From: Rossellomorea vietnamensis
GTDB lineage: Bacteria; Bacillota; Bacilli; Bacillales; Bacillaceae_B
Length of the DNA stretch: 64,000 nucleotides
Assembly (NCBI RefSeq): GCF_008180615.1
Contig: NZ_VTEH01000016.1
Location: 1 to 64,000 of the forward strand
Reading direction: 5' to 3'
Below are positions 26,913 to 36,107 of the stretch, piece by piece (positions within the stretch are counted from its first letter, which is position 1; every line of letters starts with the position of its first letter). A program made the position numbers and the translations under genes. A model generated the notes under the pieces. The model worked only from the letters and a program-made list of their open reading frames with translations, ran no database searches and was not told where the DNA came from.

Positions 26913-29138
26913 ATGCAATTTTTAACAGATCGATTACTGAATGGAATGAACCCTCCGCAGGCTGAAGCGGTGAAAGCGACGGAAGGGCCCCTATTGATTA
27001 TGGCAGGTGCCGGTTCAGGGAAAACCCGGGTCCTGACACACCGCATCGCTTATTTGATGGTTGAAAAAGGAGTCAATCCTTACAACATCCTGGCGATTAC
27101 TTTTACAAACAAAGCAGCACGGGAAATGAAGGACAGGATCAGCAAAATTCTTGGAGGAGTAGCGGAAGAAATCTGGATTTCGACCTTCCACTCCATGTGT
27201 GTGCGCATCCTTAGAAGAGATATCGACCGCATCGGTTTTACCCGAAACTTTACCATCCTTGATTCCACGGATCAGTTATCCGTGATCAAGTCCATCCTGA
27301 AAGATAAGAACATCGACCCGAAAAAATTCGATCCAAGGTCGATCCTTGGTTCTATTTCTTCAGCGAAAAATGAATTGAAAACACCTGAAGATTTTGAAAA
27401 GGAAGCAGGCAGCTACTATGATAATGTCGCTTCTGACGTTTACAAAGAATATCAAAAACGTCTCAGGAAAAATCAGGCGCTCGATTTTGACGATCTTATC
27501 ATGATGACGATTCATTTGTTCGAGCGTGTGCCGGAAGTGCTGGAATATTATCAAAGAAAATTTCAATATATCCATGTGGATGAGTATCAAGATACAAACA
27601 GAGCGCAATATATGCTTGTGAAAATGATGGCATCCCGCTTTCAGAATCTCTGCGTAGTCGGTGATTCGGATCAGTCGATTTATCGCTGGCGCGGTGCGGA
27701 TATCGCGAACATCCTCTCTTTTGAAAAAGACTATCCAAGGGCTAATGTGATTCTGCTTGAACAGAATTATCGTTCAACAAAGACGATTCTGCATGCAGCA
27801 AACGATGTCATCCAGAAGAATATGAACCGTAAAGCCAAGAATCTCTGGACCGAGAATGATCAAGGAGAGAAAATCACCTATTACAGAGGGGACAGCGAGC
27901 AGTCAGAAGCACAGTTTGTTGCAGGTAAAATCAAAGAAATGACGGACAGCGGCAAGAGGAAATTCTCTGAGTTTGCCATCCTTTACCGTACCAATGCACA
28001 GTCCCGTGTTATAGAGGAAGTACTTCTGAAATCAAATATCGAGTACAGCATCGTCGGCGGCATCAAGTTCTATGACAGAAAAGAGATCAAGGATATCCTG
28101 GCTTACTTAAGGTTGATCGCCAATCCTGATGATGATATCAGTCTCCGCAGGGTCATCAATGTACCGAAACGGGGAATCGGCTCGACATCTCTTGATAAAA
28201 TCGCTAATTACGCTGCGATGAATGATTTGTCCATGATGCAGGCATTAGAGGAAGCGGACTTTATTGGATTGAGCCCGAAAATAACCAAAGCGGTTATTGA
28301 ATTTAAGGAACTTTTGAAGGGCTATACTGCAATGCAGGAATATCTTTCTGTAACAGAACTGGTTGAAGAAATTCTTGAAAAATCAGGTTATAGAGAAATG
28401 CTGAAGGTGGAGAAATCCATTGAAGCGCAGAGCCGTCTGGAGAATATTGACGAGTTTCTATCTGTTACCAAAAGTTTTGAAGAAAGCAATGATGATAAAT
28501 CACTGGTTGCTTTTCTTACCGACCTGGCGCTTGTGGCAGACATCGACAAGCTCGATGATGATGAACAGCCTTCGGACGCTGTTATCCTGATGACCCTGCA
28601 TGCGGCCAAAGGCCTTGAATTTCCGGTCGTATTCCTGATGGGGCTGGAGGAAGGTGTCTTCCCGCACAGCCGGTCGCTTATGGATGAAGAGGAAATGGAA
28701 GAAGAGCGCCGCCTTGCCTATGTAGGGATAACACGGGCAGAAGAGGAATTATTCATGACCAATGCCCAGATGCGGACATTATATGGCCAGACGAAAATGA
28801 ACCCGGTATCCAGGTTCATTGCGGAAATTCCTGAGGATCTCATCGATAATTTTGAGCCGCAAAAGAAAAGCCCATTCTCATCAGGTGGCGCAGGAGCTGC
28901 GGCTTCAGCAAGGCCTCAGCCAAGGAGGAAACCTGTTACCCGCCCTGTGCCGACAACAACTGGAGGCGAAGGGATCTCCTGGCAGGTTGGCGATAGAGCC
29001 GCTCATAAAAAATGGGGCACTGGGACAGTTGTCAGCGTTAAGGGAAGCGGAGATGGCATGGAGCTCGATATCGCGTTCCCGAGTCCGACTGGCATCAAGC
29101 GCCTCTTAGCTAAATTTGCTCCAGTCGAAAAAGTTTAA
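26913..29138 (+). CDS. pcrA: ATP-dependent DNA helicase PcrA
   Basis: 741 residues, UvrD/Rep superfamily 1A helicase, 3'-5'. Motif I AGAGSGKT (31-38), Ia ITFTNKAAREMK, II DEYQDTN, III VVGDSDQSIYRWRGAD, IV QNYRSTKTI, V LMTLHAAKGLEFP and VI RRLAYVGITRAEEEL are present. The C-terminal tail (GISWQVGDRAAHKKWGTG) is the RNA polymerase-interaction Tudor-like region. Acts in repair and plasmid replication. Followed 26 bp later by ligA. Confidence 0.98.
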   Translation: MQFLTDRLLNGMNPPQAEAVKATEGPLLIMAGAGSGKTRVLTHRIAYLMVEKGVNPYNILAITFTNKAAREMKDRISKILGGVAEEIWISTFHSMCVRILRRDIDRIGFTRNFTILDSTDQLSVIKSILKDKNIDPKKFDPRSILGSISSAKNELKTPEDFEKEAGSYYDNVASDVYKEYQKRLRKNQALDFDDLIMMTIHLFERVPEVLEYYQRKFQYIHVDEYQDTNRAQYMLVKMMASRFQNLCVVGDSDQSIYRWRGADIANILSFEKDYPRANVILLEQNYRSTKTILHAANDVIQKNMNRKAKNLWTENDQGEKITYYRGDSEQSEAQFVAGKIKEMTDSGKRKFSEFAILYRTNAQSRVIEEVLLKSNIEYSIVGGIKFYDRKEIKDILAYLRLIANPDDDISLRRVINVPKRGIGSTSLDKIANYAAMNDLSMMQALEEADFIGLSPKITKAVIEFKELLKGYTAMQEYLSVTELVEEILEKSGYREMLKVEKSIEAQSRLENIDEFLSVTKSFEESNDDKSLVAFLTDLALVADIDKLDDDEQPSDAVILMTLHAAKGLEFPVVFLMGLEEGVFPHSRSLMDEEEMEEERRLAYVGITRAEEELFMTNAQMRTLYGQTKMNPVSRFIAEIPEDLIDNFEPQKKSPFSSGGAGAAASARPQPRRKPVTRPVPTTTGGEGISWQVGDRAAHKKWGTGTVVSVKGSGDGMELDIAFPSPTGIKRLLAKFAPVEKV

Positions 29139-29164
29139 TTTGTACACGAGAAAGGGCTGTTATT

Positions 29165-31171
29165 GTGGATATCAAAAGCGCAGAACAAAAAGTTGCAGAA
29201 CTTCATAATCTCCTAAATCAATACAATTATGAATATCATGTGCTGGACAAGCCGTCGGTGCCGGACGCCGAGTATGACCGTGTCATGAATGAACTGATTG
29301 CCATCGAGAACGAATTTCCTGAGCTGAGGACGGCAGACTCACCGACTCAGAGGGTGGGAGGCAACACTCTGGAGGCTTTTCAAAAAGTCGAACACAGAAC
29401 CCCGATGCTCAGTCTCGGTAATGCTTTTAATGAAGAGGACTTGAGAGACTTTGACCGAAAAGTCCGCCAGGCAGCGGGAGATGACTATTCATACGTGTGT
29501 GAATTGAAGATCGACGGCCTCGCTGTTTCCCTCCGTTATGAAGACGGCCTCTTCATACAGGGGGCGACACGGGGAGATGGCACGGTTGGTGAAGACATCA
29601 CGGCAAACCTTAAAACCATCAAGTCTATCCCATTGAGAATTTCAGAGCCATTGACGATGGAGGTAAGAGGAGAAGCGTTCATGCCGAAACGTTCTTTCGA
29701 AGCATTGAATAAGGCTAAGGAAGAACGCGAAGAAGAACCTTTCGCCAATCCACGCAATGCCGCAGCCGGCTCTCTGAGACAGCTTGATCCGAGGATTGCC
29801 GCTTCCCGGAACCTGGATATCTTTCTTTATGCCATTGCAGATGTCGGTGAAACGGGTGTTGTGTCTCACAGCTCCGGCTTGGATCTTTTAGATAAATTCG
29901 GCTTCAAAACCAATAAAGAGAGAAAGAAATGCAGTACTATCGATGAAGTTATTGAGTATGTAGAAGGCTGGGTCGAAAGAAGGCCGGATCTTCAGTATGA
30001 TATCGATGGAATTGTTATTAAGGTAGATTCCCTCGAACTGCAGGAGAGGCTGGGGACCACTGCCAAGAGTCCGCGATGGGCAGTCGCGTACAAATTCCCT
30101 GCAGAGGAAGTTGTCACGAGGCTGAAGGATATCGAGTTGAGTGTCGGAAGGACAGGGGTTGTGACGCCAACAGCCATCCTTGAACCTGTGAGAGTGGCCG
30201 GTACAACGGTTCAGCGGGCATCTTTGCACAATGAAGATCTTATCAGAGAAAAGGATATTAAGATCGGCGACTATGTGGTCGTTAAAAAGGCAGGGGACAT
30301 CATCCCGGAAGTGGTGAACGTCCTTGAGGAAAGACGGACCGGCGAGGAGCTGGATTTCCGTATGCCGGAAGAATGCCCTGAATGCGGAAGCGGGCTGGTG
30401 AGGCTTGAGGGAGAAGTTGCGCTTCGCTGCATCAATCCAAAATGCCCGGCACAAATCAGGGAAGGGCTTATCCATTTCGTATCCCGGAATGCCATGAACA
30501 TAGACGGACTTGGAGAAAAAGTTATCAGCCAGCTGTTCCAAGAGGGATTGATCGAGGATGTAGCCGATATTTACCGGCTGGAAAGAGAACAGCTTCTTCA
30601 GCTGGAAAGAATGGGCGAGAAATCGGTTGATAACCTGCTGAATGCCATAGAAGCTTCTAAAGCTAATTCTTTGGAAAAGCTCCTATTCGGCCTGGGGATC
30701 CGCCATGTGGGTGCTAAAGCGGCGAAAACCCTTGCACAGGAATTTGAAACAATCGACACGCTGATGAATGCTTCGAAGGATGAATTGACGGCCATTAACG
30801 AGATTGGCGATAAAATGGCAGATGCTGTTGTCGCTTATTTTGAAAAAGAGGAAGCAATTGAGCTGATCGGTGAGCTGAAAGCGGCAGGGGTCAACATCGA
30901 ATATAAAGGTCCAAAACCCGTGAAAGCGGAAGAAATTGATTCCTATTTTGCCGGCAAGACGGTTGTTCTGACAGGAAAGATTGAACAGCTTGGAAGAAAT
31001 GAAGCGAAACAGAAAATTGAAGAGCTTGGCGGAAAGGTCACAGGATCGGTCAGCAAGAAAACAGACCTCCTTATTGCCGGGGAAGATGCCGGTTCGAAAC
31101 TCGCCAAGGCTCAAGAATTAGAGATAGAAATATGGGACGAAGAGAAACTGCTTGAGGAACTTAACCGTTAA
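29165..31171 (+). CDS. ligA: NAD-dependent DNA ligase LigA
   Basis: 668 residues, full length. Adenylation domain with catalytic Lys115 in CELKIDGLAVSLRYEDG; OB fold; four-Cys zinc finger (CPECGSGL...CINPKCPAQ); helix-hairpin-helix repeats (GLGIRHVGAKAAKTLA); C-terminal BRCT (GKTVVLTGKIEQLGRNEAK). GTG start with AAAGGG SD. Operon with pcrA and camS. Confidence 0.98.
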   Translation: MDIKSAEQKVAELHNLLNQYNYEYHVLDKPSVPDAEYDRVMNELIAIENEFPELRTADSPTQRVGGNTLEAFQKVEHRTPMLSLGNAFNEEDLRDFDRKVRQAAGDDYSYVCELKIDGLAVSLRYEDGLFIQGATRGDGTVGEDITANLKTIKSIPLRISEPLTMEVRGEAFMPKRSFEALNKAKEEREEEPFANPRNAAAGSLRQLDPRIAASRNLDIFLYAIADVGETGVVSHSSGLDLLDKFGFKTNKERKKCSTIDEVIEYVEGWVERRPDLQYDIDGIVIKVDSLELQERLGTTAKSPRWAVAYKFPAEEVVTRLKDIELSVGRTGVVTPTAILEPVRVAGTTVQRASLHNEDLIREKDIKIGDYVVVKKAGDIIPEVVNVLEERRTGEELDFRMPEECPECGSGLVRLEGEVALRCINPKCPAQIREGLIHFVSRNAMNIDGLGEKVISQLFQEGLIEDVADIYRLEREQLLQLERMGEKSVDNLLNAIEASKANSLEKLLFGLGIRHVGAKAAKTLAQEFETIDTLMNASKDELTAINEIGDKMADAVVAYFEKEEAIELIGELKAAGVNIEYKGPKPVKAEEIDSYFAGKTVVLTGKIEQLGRNEAKQKIEELGGKVTGSVSKKTDLLIAGEDAGSKLAKAQELEIEIWDEEKLLEELNR

Positions 31172-31186
31172 AGGTGGAGGAAATGA

Positions 31187-32338
31187 ATGAAAAAGTGGTG
31201 GGCGGCAGCCGCAGCCGCTCTTGTTTTGAGCGGCTGTGCTCCCGCGTTTGAAAAACAGGAGCAAGTAGTGGAAGATGATGCTCAGCAAACAGAAAAGGCG
31301 ATCATACCTAATTATCAGATTTCAAGTGATTATTTTAAAACACTGCTCCCTTATGAATCAACAGACACAAGGGGGATGGTCGTCAACAACCTGCGATCCC
31401 GTTATGATATTGAGGTCTTTGAATCAGGATTGGTCAGAATGGCGAAGGAAGCTTATTCAACTGACCAATATCTCTTCAAAGAAGGCCAGATATTGGACAA
31501 GGAAACAATCCAATCATGGCTGAACAGGAAGTTCACCAGTGAACAATTGAAAGAAAAAGGATTAGAGGAAAAAGATAATGTCGGCCTTAATCCTGTTGGA
31601 GATACACCAGGTGAGGGGAAAGACTCCCCGATCTACCTTGCCCACGTGATCGAGCATAATTACTTGGAAAAATTTGAGGGAAATAAAATCCAGCTCTCGG
31701 GTGTCGCTGTCGGGCTCGCGCTGAATTCAGTATCCTATTATCAGGACCAATCGACAGGCGAGACAAGGCAGACAACCATCAGCCATGAAGAAGTCAGGCA
31801 GCAAGGGACCGAGATAGCCCAAGAAGTGATCAACAGAATGAGACAAAACCCTGAACTGGATGGAGTTCCGATTATGATTGCCATGTATGAACAATCAAGT
31901 AAAGGTTCTGTTACCCCCGGAAGCTATTTCGCCTATGCGAATGTTCCAGCAGAAAGTTCGTCGATCAGTGAGTGGGTCAATGTGGATGAAGAGCATTATT
32001 TCTTTCCGTCTGATGAGGCGGAAGAGTCTCATCCTGAAGACTTGAACATTTTCAATGAATTTAAAGAGAAAATAGAAACCTACTTTCCGAACTATGTAGG
32101 TGTCGTAGGAAATGCTTTTTACAAAGACGGAGCTATGAAAAAACTGGAGATTGATATTCCGATCCAATTCGCTGGAAAAGCTGAAACAATCGGCTTTACT
32201 CAGTATGCGGCAGAGCTTGCTGCTGAAAATTTCCCGGATGAGATGAATGTAGAGATTGAAATCACTTCAGGAGATGGTCCAGAGGCATTAATCGTCCTCG
32301 GCCCGGAGAAGGAACCGTTTGTGCACATCTATGAATAA
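31187..32338 (+). CDS. camS: CamS family sex-pheromone lipoprotein (YerH)
   Basis: 383 residues. Signal peptide with lipobox LSGCAP (Cys ~17), so lipid-anchored outside the membrane. The rest matches CamS/YerH by position in the pcrBA-ligA-camS cluster and by features such as RGMVVNNLRSRYDIE...GLVRMAKE and PLGEGKDSPIYLAH-like (here GEGKDSPIYLAHVIEHNYL). In other Firmicutes the processed signal peptide can act as a sex pheromone; here that is inference. Confidence 0.9.
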   Translation: MKKWWAAAAAALVLSGCAPAFEKQEQVVEDDAQQTEKAIIPNYQISSDYFKTLLPYESTDTRGMVVNNLRSRYDIEVFESGLVRMAKEAYSTDQYLFKEGQILDKETIQSWLNRKFTSEQLKEKGLEEKDNVGLNPVGDTPGEGKDSPIYLAHVIEHNYLEKFEGNKIQLSGVAVGLALNSVSYYQDQSTGETRQTTISHEEVRQQGTEIAQEVINRMRQNPELDGVPIMIAMYEQSSKGSVTPGSYFAYANVPAESSSISEWVNVDEEHYFFPSDEAEESHPEDLNIFNEFKEKIETYFPNYVGVVGNAFYKDGAMKKLEIDIPIQFAGKAETIGFTQYAAELAAENFPDEMNVEIEITSGDGPEALIVLGPEKEPFVHIYE

Positions 32339-32345
32339 GTCAAAT

Positions 32346-32377
32346 GAAGGCTGTCCTCTTAAGGGGCGGTCTTTTTT
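32346..32377 (+). terminator. camS terminator
   Basis: AAGGCTGTCCT pairs with GGGGCGGTCTT through several G-U pairs, loop CTTA, then six T. Confidence 0.7.
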
Positions 32378-33080
32378 GTATTAATTTTAAACTTGCTGCA
32401 AGTATAAAAGGGATTTTTTTTTGTAAAAAACTCATCAGCAAAAAAGTGTTTTGCTCCCTTTAATTGAAAGCCCCTGAAGCCAGAAAGTCCCGCAAGCAAT
32501 CTTTTCTGCAAGCTGCTCAATTATTTGCATAGCTCTAGATAAAGCGGGAAAAATAAGGGCGTCACTACTCGCTGGAAACTCAGAAGATAGTGAATGAAAA
32601 ATTTTTTGGAAATAGTAGTTAGGAAGACTTCTCATGATGAAGAGTGGTCTGGGCAGGAACTAATTTGAAGGTGTATTTTCTGAAGAATGGAGTGATTTGA
32701 GTAAGATCTGCCGGAGTGGCGCATGTAAGATCTTAAGCTTTGGAGCCTTGGCCGGGTCATGTATGAAGATAAGTACGGAGGGAATTATTAAAGAAAGAAA
32801 CAGGAGCCGGAGAGGAAAGATACCATTACTTTCAGGTTTGCAATAGAGAGTTTTGTACAAATTATGAATTTAATTTTATAAATTTTTCTGAATATATATA
32901 ATTGCTAAAGCGCTTTCATAGAAACATTTATACAAAATAACCGTATATTTAATCAGTTGTCAAATTATATTCAGAATATTAAAAATGATTTAGTGTTTAC
33001 TATGTGTTAGGATTATTAATGTTGAAGAGTTATCCTGGGCTGATCGGTCTTATTCATCTCCTCTGCGGGAAGGAGTATGT
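32378..33080. other. 703-bp region with no convincing gene
   Basis: AT-rich in its second half. Reading frames here (e.g. minus 32435-32635) lack recognisable motifs and good ribosome sites. The only items worth naming are a cre-like site at 32905-32918 and a weak TTGTCA (32957) / TTAAAA pair. Could include decayed coding sequence, but I see no recognisable remnant. Confidence 0.5.
32905..32918. promoter_or_regulatory. cre-like site upstream of the symporter
   Basis: CTAAAGCGCTTTCA, close to the catabolite-responsive element TGAAANCGNTTTCA with mismatches at the first two bases. About 290 bp before the symporter start, so CcpA control is possible but distant. Confidence 0.35.
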
Positions 33081-33185
33081 ATGAATAAGTTTACAAGTGT
33101 GATGCATAGGGTAAATAAGAGCGTCAAAAGCAAAAAAGCACTACTCATCTTAGAGGTTCAACTTAAAAAAATATTAAGGTATTGA
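33081..33185 (+). CDS. possible 34-residue leader peptide before putP
   Basis: ATG at 33081 with AAGGAG 5 nt upstream. Reads MNKFTSVMHRVNKSVKSKKA then LLILEVQLKKILRY, basic. The stop codon overlaps the SD (GAAAGGAG) of the symporter gene, 20 bp before its ATG, the geometry of a translationally coupled leader. No similarity recognised. Confidence 0.4.
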   Translation: MNKFTSVMHRVNKSVKSKKALLILEVQLKKILRY

Positions 33186-33205
33186 AAGGAGAATGTAGAC
33201 AACAT

Positions 33206-34696
33206 ATGGATACTGCTACTTTAGTCACGTTTATTGTTTATTTAGTCGGTATGTTAGCAATTGGTATTATTTCTTACAGATTAACTAGTAACTTGTCTGA
33301 TTACGTTTTAGGAGGACGCAGCTTGAAACCAGGCGTTGCGGCTTTGAGTGCCGGAGCATCTGATATGAGTTCCTGGCTGCTGCTGGGTCTGCCGGGTGCC
33401 GCATATGCATCGGGTCTTGGATCCATCTGGCTTGCGATTGGCCTAACAATCGGTGCTTACCTTAACTGGAAATTTGTTGCTTCCAGACTTCGCTCTTACA
33501 CAGAGGTTGCGAACGATTCCATCACAGTTCCTGACTTCTTTGAGAACCGTTTTAAAGACGGATCCCGTATTCTCCGCGTTATTTCAGCACTTGTAATCCT
33601 GATTTTCTTTACTTTCTATACTTCGTCAGGTCTTGTCGGCGGAGCTATTCTATTCCAAGAATCATTTGAGATGAGCTATAATACTGCACTTCTTATTGGT
33701 GCGATCGTTATTATTTCTTACACATTCCTGGGCGGATTCCTTGCCGTCAGCTGGACTGACTTCATCCAGGGCATCCTGATGTTCCTTGCTTTAGTCGTAG
33801 CGCCGATAGTTGCGATCACTGAACTTGGAGGCTGGGGAGACACTATGGATCAAGTGACTGCCGTAAATCCGGAAGGCCTTGACTTATTCGCAGGTGCTTC
33901 AGCCATCGGTGTCATTTCACTGCTTGCGTGGGGGCTTGGCTACTTCGGCCAGCCGCATATCATTACTCGTTTTATGGCATTAAGATCAACAAAAGATGTA
34001 CCGAAAGCGCGTTTGATCGGTATGAGCTGGATGATCGTTTCTGTAGCTGGTGCAGTATTGGTCGGCCTTGCGGGGATTGCTTACTTTGCGGCCGATCCGC
34101 TTATTGCAAACGGAGTCGACAACTCTGAAAAAGTATTCATCCTGTTCACGGATGTGCTATTCAACCCTTGGGTATCGGGTATCCTTTTAGCAGCAATCCT
34201 GTCTGCGATCATGAGTACAATCGACTCTCAGCTTCTTGTTTCTTCAAGTGCCCTTGCAGAGGATTTTTATAAAGCCATTCTCCGCAAGAATGCTTCTGAT
34301 CAAGAATTGGTTTGGGTAGGACGTTTTGGAGTTATTCTGATTGCAGTTATAGCGGTGCTTCTTGCACTTGGAGGTAACCCTGCCAATGAAAATGCATCAA
34401 GTATCCTGGACCTTGTAAGTTACGCTTGGGCTGGATTCGGATCTGCGTTTGGACCGGTTATCGTGTTGGCTCTGTTCTGGAAAGGCATGACACGAAACGG
34501 TGCACTGGCTGGTATGATTACTGGAGCTGTAACAGTTGTTGTATGGCCTATGCTTGAAACTGAACTATATGAAATGGTTCCTGGTTTCATCCTGGCTACA
34601 CTCGCTATCATAATCTTCTCCAAAGTTGGACCACAGCCTAGTGAAGAGATTAAGGCTGAATTTGATTCAGCTGTGGCAAATGATATAACCAAATAA
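33206..34696 (+). CDS. putP: sodium/solute symporter, PutP/OpuE type (proline uptake)
   Basis: 496 residues, solute:sodium symporter family with about 13 membrane helices. Sodium/proline motifs: LGGRSLKPGVAALSAGASDMSSWLL, GLPGAAYASGL, WGLGYFGQPHIITRFMA and SAIMSTIDSQLLVSSSALAEDFY. It imports proline for nutrition or osmoprotection; which of the two cannot be told from sequence. The position after camS resembles opuE in B. subtilis. ATG at 33206 (SD AAAGGAG 14 nt upstream, rather far); the in-frame TTG at 33182 would put the SD inside the gene. Confidence 0.9.
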   Translation: MDTATLVTFIVYLVGMLAIGIISYRLTSNLSDYVLGGRSLKPGVAALSAGASDMSSWLLLGLPGAAYASGLGSIWLAIGLTIGAYLNWKFVASRLRSYTEVANDSITVPDFFENRFKDGSRILRVISALVILIFFTFYTSSGLVGGAILFQESFEMSYNTALLIGAIVIISYTFLGGFLAVSWTDFIQGILMFLALVVAPIVAITELGGWGDTMDQVTAVNPEGLDLFAGASAIGVISLLAWGLGYFGQPHIITRFMALRSTKDVPKARLIGMSWMIVSVAGAVLVGLAGIAYFAADPLIANGVDNSEKVFILFTDVLFNPWVSGILLAAILSAIMSTIDSQLLVSSSALAEDFYKAILRKNASDQELVWVGRFGVILIAVIAVLLALGGNPANENASSILDLVSYAWAGFGSAFGPVIVLALFWKGMTRNGALAGMITGAVTVVVWPMLETELYEMVPGFILATLAIIIFSKVGPQPSEEIKAEFDSAVANDITK

Positions 34697-34714
34697 TATA
34701 GAAGCCATAGTGCT

Positions 34715-34751
34715 GCACCGTCCATCGGATTATCCGATGGACGGTTTTTTG
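34715..34751 (+). terminator. symporter gene terminator
   Basis: ACCGTCCATCGGA / TCCGATGGACGGT with a TTA loop, then six T: a 13-bp perfect stem. Confidence 0.92.
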
Positions 34752-34795
34752 TTGCCTGGAAAATTATAAAGTCACCATTTGTGGATAATCTTATC

Positions 34796-34922
34796 CACGT
34801 CCAGCTACGCACCTAGCCCCTCGGGGTCAAATAACCCTCAGAGAATAAAAGGAAAGAGCACCCTTTTTTTCTCTGAGGAACATTTGCCTGTCGGGGCTGA
34901 TCGAGGTGCTTCCGCTTTTGAT
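34796..34922. repeat. large hairpin repeat, copy 1 (left of lipoprotein pair)
   Basis: Nested inverted segments: GCACCT/AGGTGC, AGCCCC/GGGGCT and CCTCAGAGA/TCTCTGAGG, with an A-rich apex. About 125 bp. Copy 2 is at 35905-36017 in the same orientation, and a partial third is at 51046-51105 (GAACATTTGCCTG...GGGCTGATTGAGG). Resembles hairpin repeats I recall from other Bacillaceae spacers, unverified. Confidence 0.75.
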
Positions 34923-34983
34923 AGGTTTTGGGATCAGGACAAGGGGTATACAAAAATTACTAGAAAGACTAGGAGGAATGGGA

Positions 34984-35283
34984 ATGAAAAAACGTAATGT
35001 ATTTGCAGCTTTTCCGCTTGCGGCCGGTCTTTTATTGGCAGGGTGTTCCGATGATGGCAATTCGGATAACTTTGAGGAAGTAGAAGAGGAAACAGAACAA
35101 GGTGCCGAAGAGCTGGACCAAGAATCAGAAGAAGGCTTGGATGAAGTGGAAGAAGAGGTAGAAGATATAGAAGAAGATGCAGAGGAAGCAGGGAAAGAAA
35201 TAGAAGGTGGCGCAAATAATGCCGGGGAAGAAATTGAAGAGGCGGTAGAGGAAACAGAAGAAGATACGAATGAAGAAGAGTAG
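34984..35283 (+). CDS. acidic lipoprotein 1
   Basis: 99 residues. MKKRNVFAAFPLAAGLLLAGCSDD is a signal peptide with lipobox LAGC (Cys 21). After cleavage almost every second residue is Glu or Asp, with Ala/Gly spacing (DEVEEEVEDIEEDAEEAGKE), compatible with a long amphipathic, very acidic helix on the outer membrane face. AGGAGG SD 7 nt before the ATG; an upstream ATG at 34906 lacks a signal peptide. Paralogue of the gene at 35458, sharing leader, SD region and signal peptide. Function unknown. Confidence 0.8.
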   Translation: MKKRNVFAAFPLAAGLLLAGCSDDGNSDNFEEVEEETEQGAEELDQESEEGLDEVEEEVEDIEEDAEEAGKEIEGGANNAGEEIEEAVEETEEDTNEEE

Positions 35284-35457
35284 AAGGATACGCCTCGATC
35301 ACATAGCAGGACAGTTCATCTGTTTAACCTAATAGTTATAATGGAGAACCTTTTCCCGACAGGTAAAGGTTCTTTTCCGATTTAGGGGATAATGTTTTTT
35401 TTCTGATAATAAGGGAAAGAGAAAAATATAGCAAAAAAAGACTAGGAGGTAATGGAA

Positions 35458-35805
35458 ATGAAAAAACGCAATCTAATAGCAGCAGTTCCAATGGCAGCTG
35501 GTCTTTTCTTGGCAGGCTGCGCTCAGGATGATAATGAAGCAGCAGACATGGAAGAAGTTGAACAGGAAGCGGAAGACAATAGTGTAGACGTAGAAGAAGG
35601 TGCCGATAACCTTGAGGAAGAAGCAGAAGATGCAGGAGAGGCAGCTGAAGAAGAAATTGATGATGCCGGGGAAGAATCAGAAGAAGGAATAGATGAAGCC
35701 GGCGAAGAAGTTGAGGATGCAGCAGAATCTACAGAAGAAGAACTGGAAGAAGAAGCTGGAGAAGCAATTGATGAAGCAGAGGAAGAATTGGACGAAGATG
35801 AATAA
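35458..35805 (+). CDS. acidic lipoprotein 2 (paralogue)
   Basis: 115 residues. Signal peptide MKKRNLIAAVPMAAGLFLAGCAQ with lipobox LAGC (Cys 21). The mature part is an E/D/A/G helix with repeating AGEEVED, AGEESEE, AGEAIDE segments, about 11 residues apart. The upstream AAAAGACTAGGAGGTAATGG is nearly the same as before paralogue 1, so the duplication included the ribosome site. Calcium/cation buffering or stress protection could be imagined from composition only. Confidence 0.8.
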   Translation: MKKRNLIAAVPMAAGLFLAGCAQDDNEAADMEEVEQEAEDNSVDVEEGADNLEEEAEDAGEAAEEEIDDAGEESEEGIDEAGEEVEDAAESTEEELEEEAGEAIDEAEEELDEDE

Positions 35806-35830
35806 TAGCTGTTTGAAAATTTGATAATAT

Positions 35831-35862
35831 CAGCGTCTGTTACCATGCAGGCGCTTTTTTGA
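35831..35862 (+). terminator. terminator after acidic lipoprotein 2
   Basis: AGCGTCTG / CAGGCGCT stem, loop TTACCATG, then six T. Confidence 0.75.
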
Positions 35863-35904
35863 TGTAGTAAAACCCCAGGGGAGAGTTAAAGCGATGTTAT
35901 TTTG

Positions 35905-36017
35905 GCCAGCCCTTTCGAGGTCAAATAACCCTCAGAGAATAAAAGGAAAGAGCGCCTTTTTTCTCTTTGGAACATTTGCCTGTCGGAGCTGATCAGGGCG
36001 CTTCCGCTTTTGGTGCA
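35905..36017. repeat. large hairpin repeat, copy 2 (right of lipoprotein pair)
   Basis: Same order as copy 1: AGCCCTTTCGAGGTCAAATA, CCCTCAGAGAATAAAAGG, CTCTTTGGAACATTTGCC and TGTCGGAGCTGAT. Arm bases differ but partner bases change with several of them. Together the two copies flank the lipoprotein pair as direct repeats about 1.1 kb apart. The rest of the 35863-36107 gap holds nothing recognisable. Confidence 0.7.
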
Positions 36018-36107
36018 ACTTATACGTATTAAGCAATGGGGACATGCCGATACTGCTACTGTTAAATGTGCCTTGATGGTGCAATTTCAGAAAAGGACGG
36101 AGTCGGC

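Noticed and set aside
32435..32635. 66-residue minus-strand frame before the symporter (possible transposase relic)
   Set aside because: I could not find any transposase motif or terminal repeats; left as a plain gap.
35523..35846. 107-residue serine-rich minus-strand frame
   Set aside because: It is the mirror of the GAA/GAG-rich lipoprotein gene; poly-Ser on the antisense strand is a compositional artefact.
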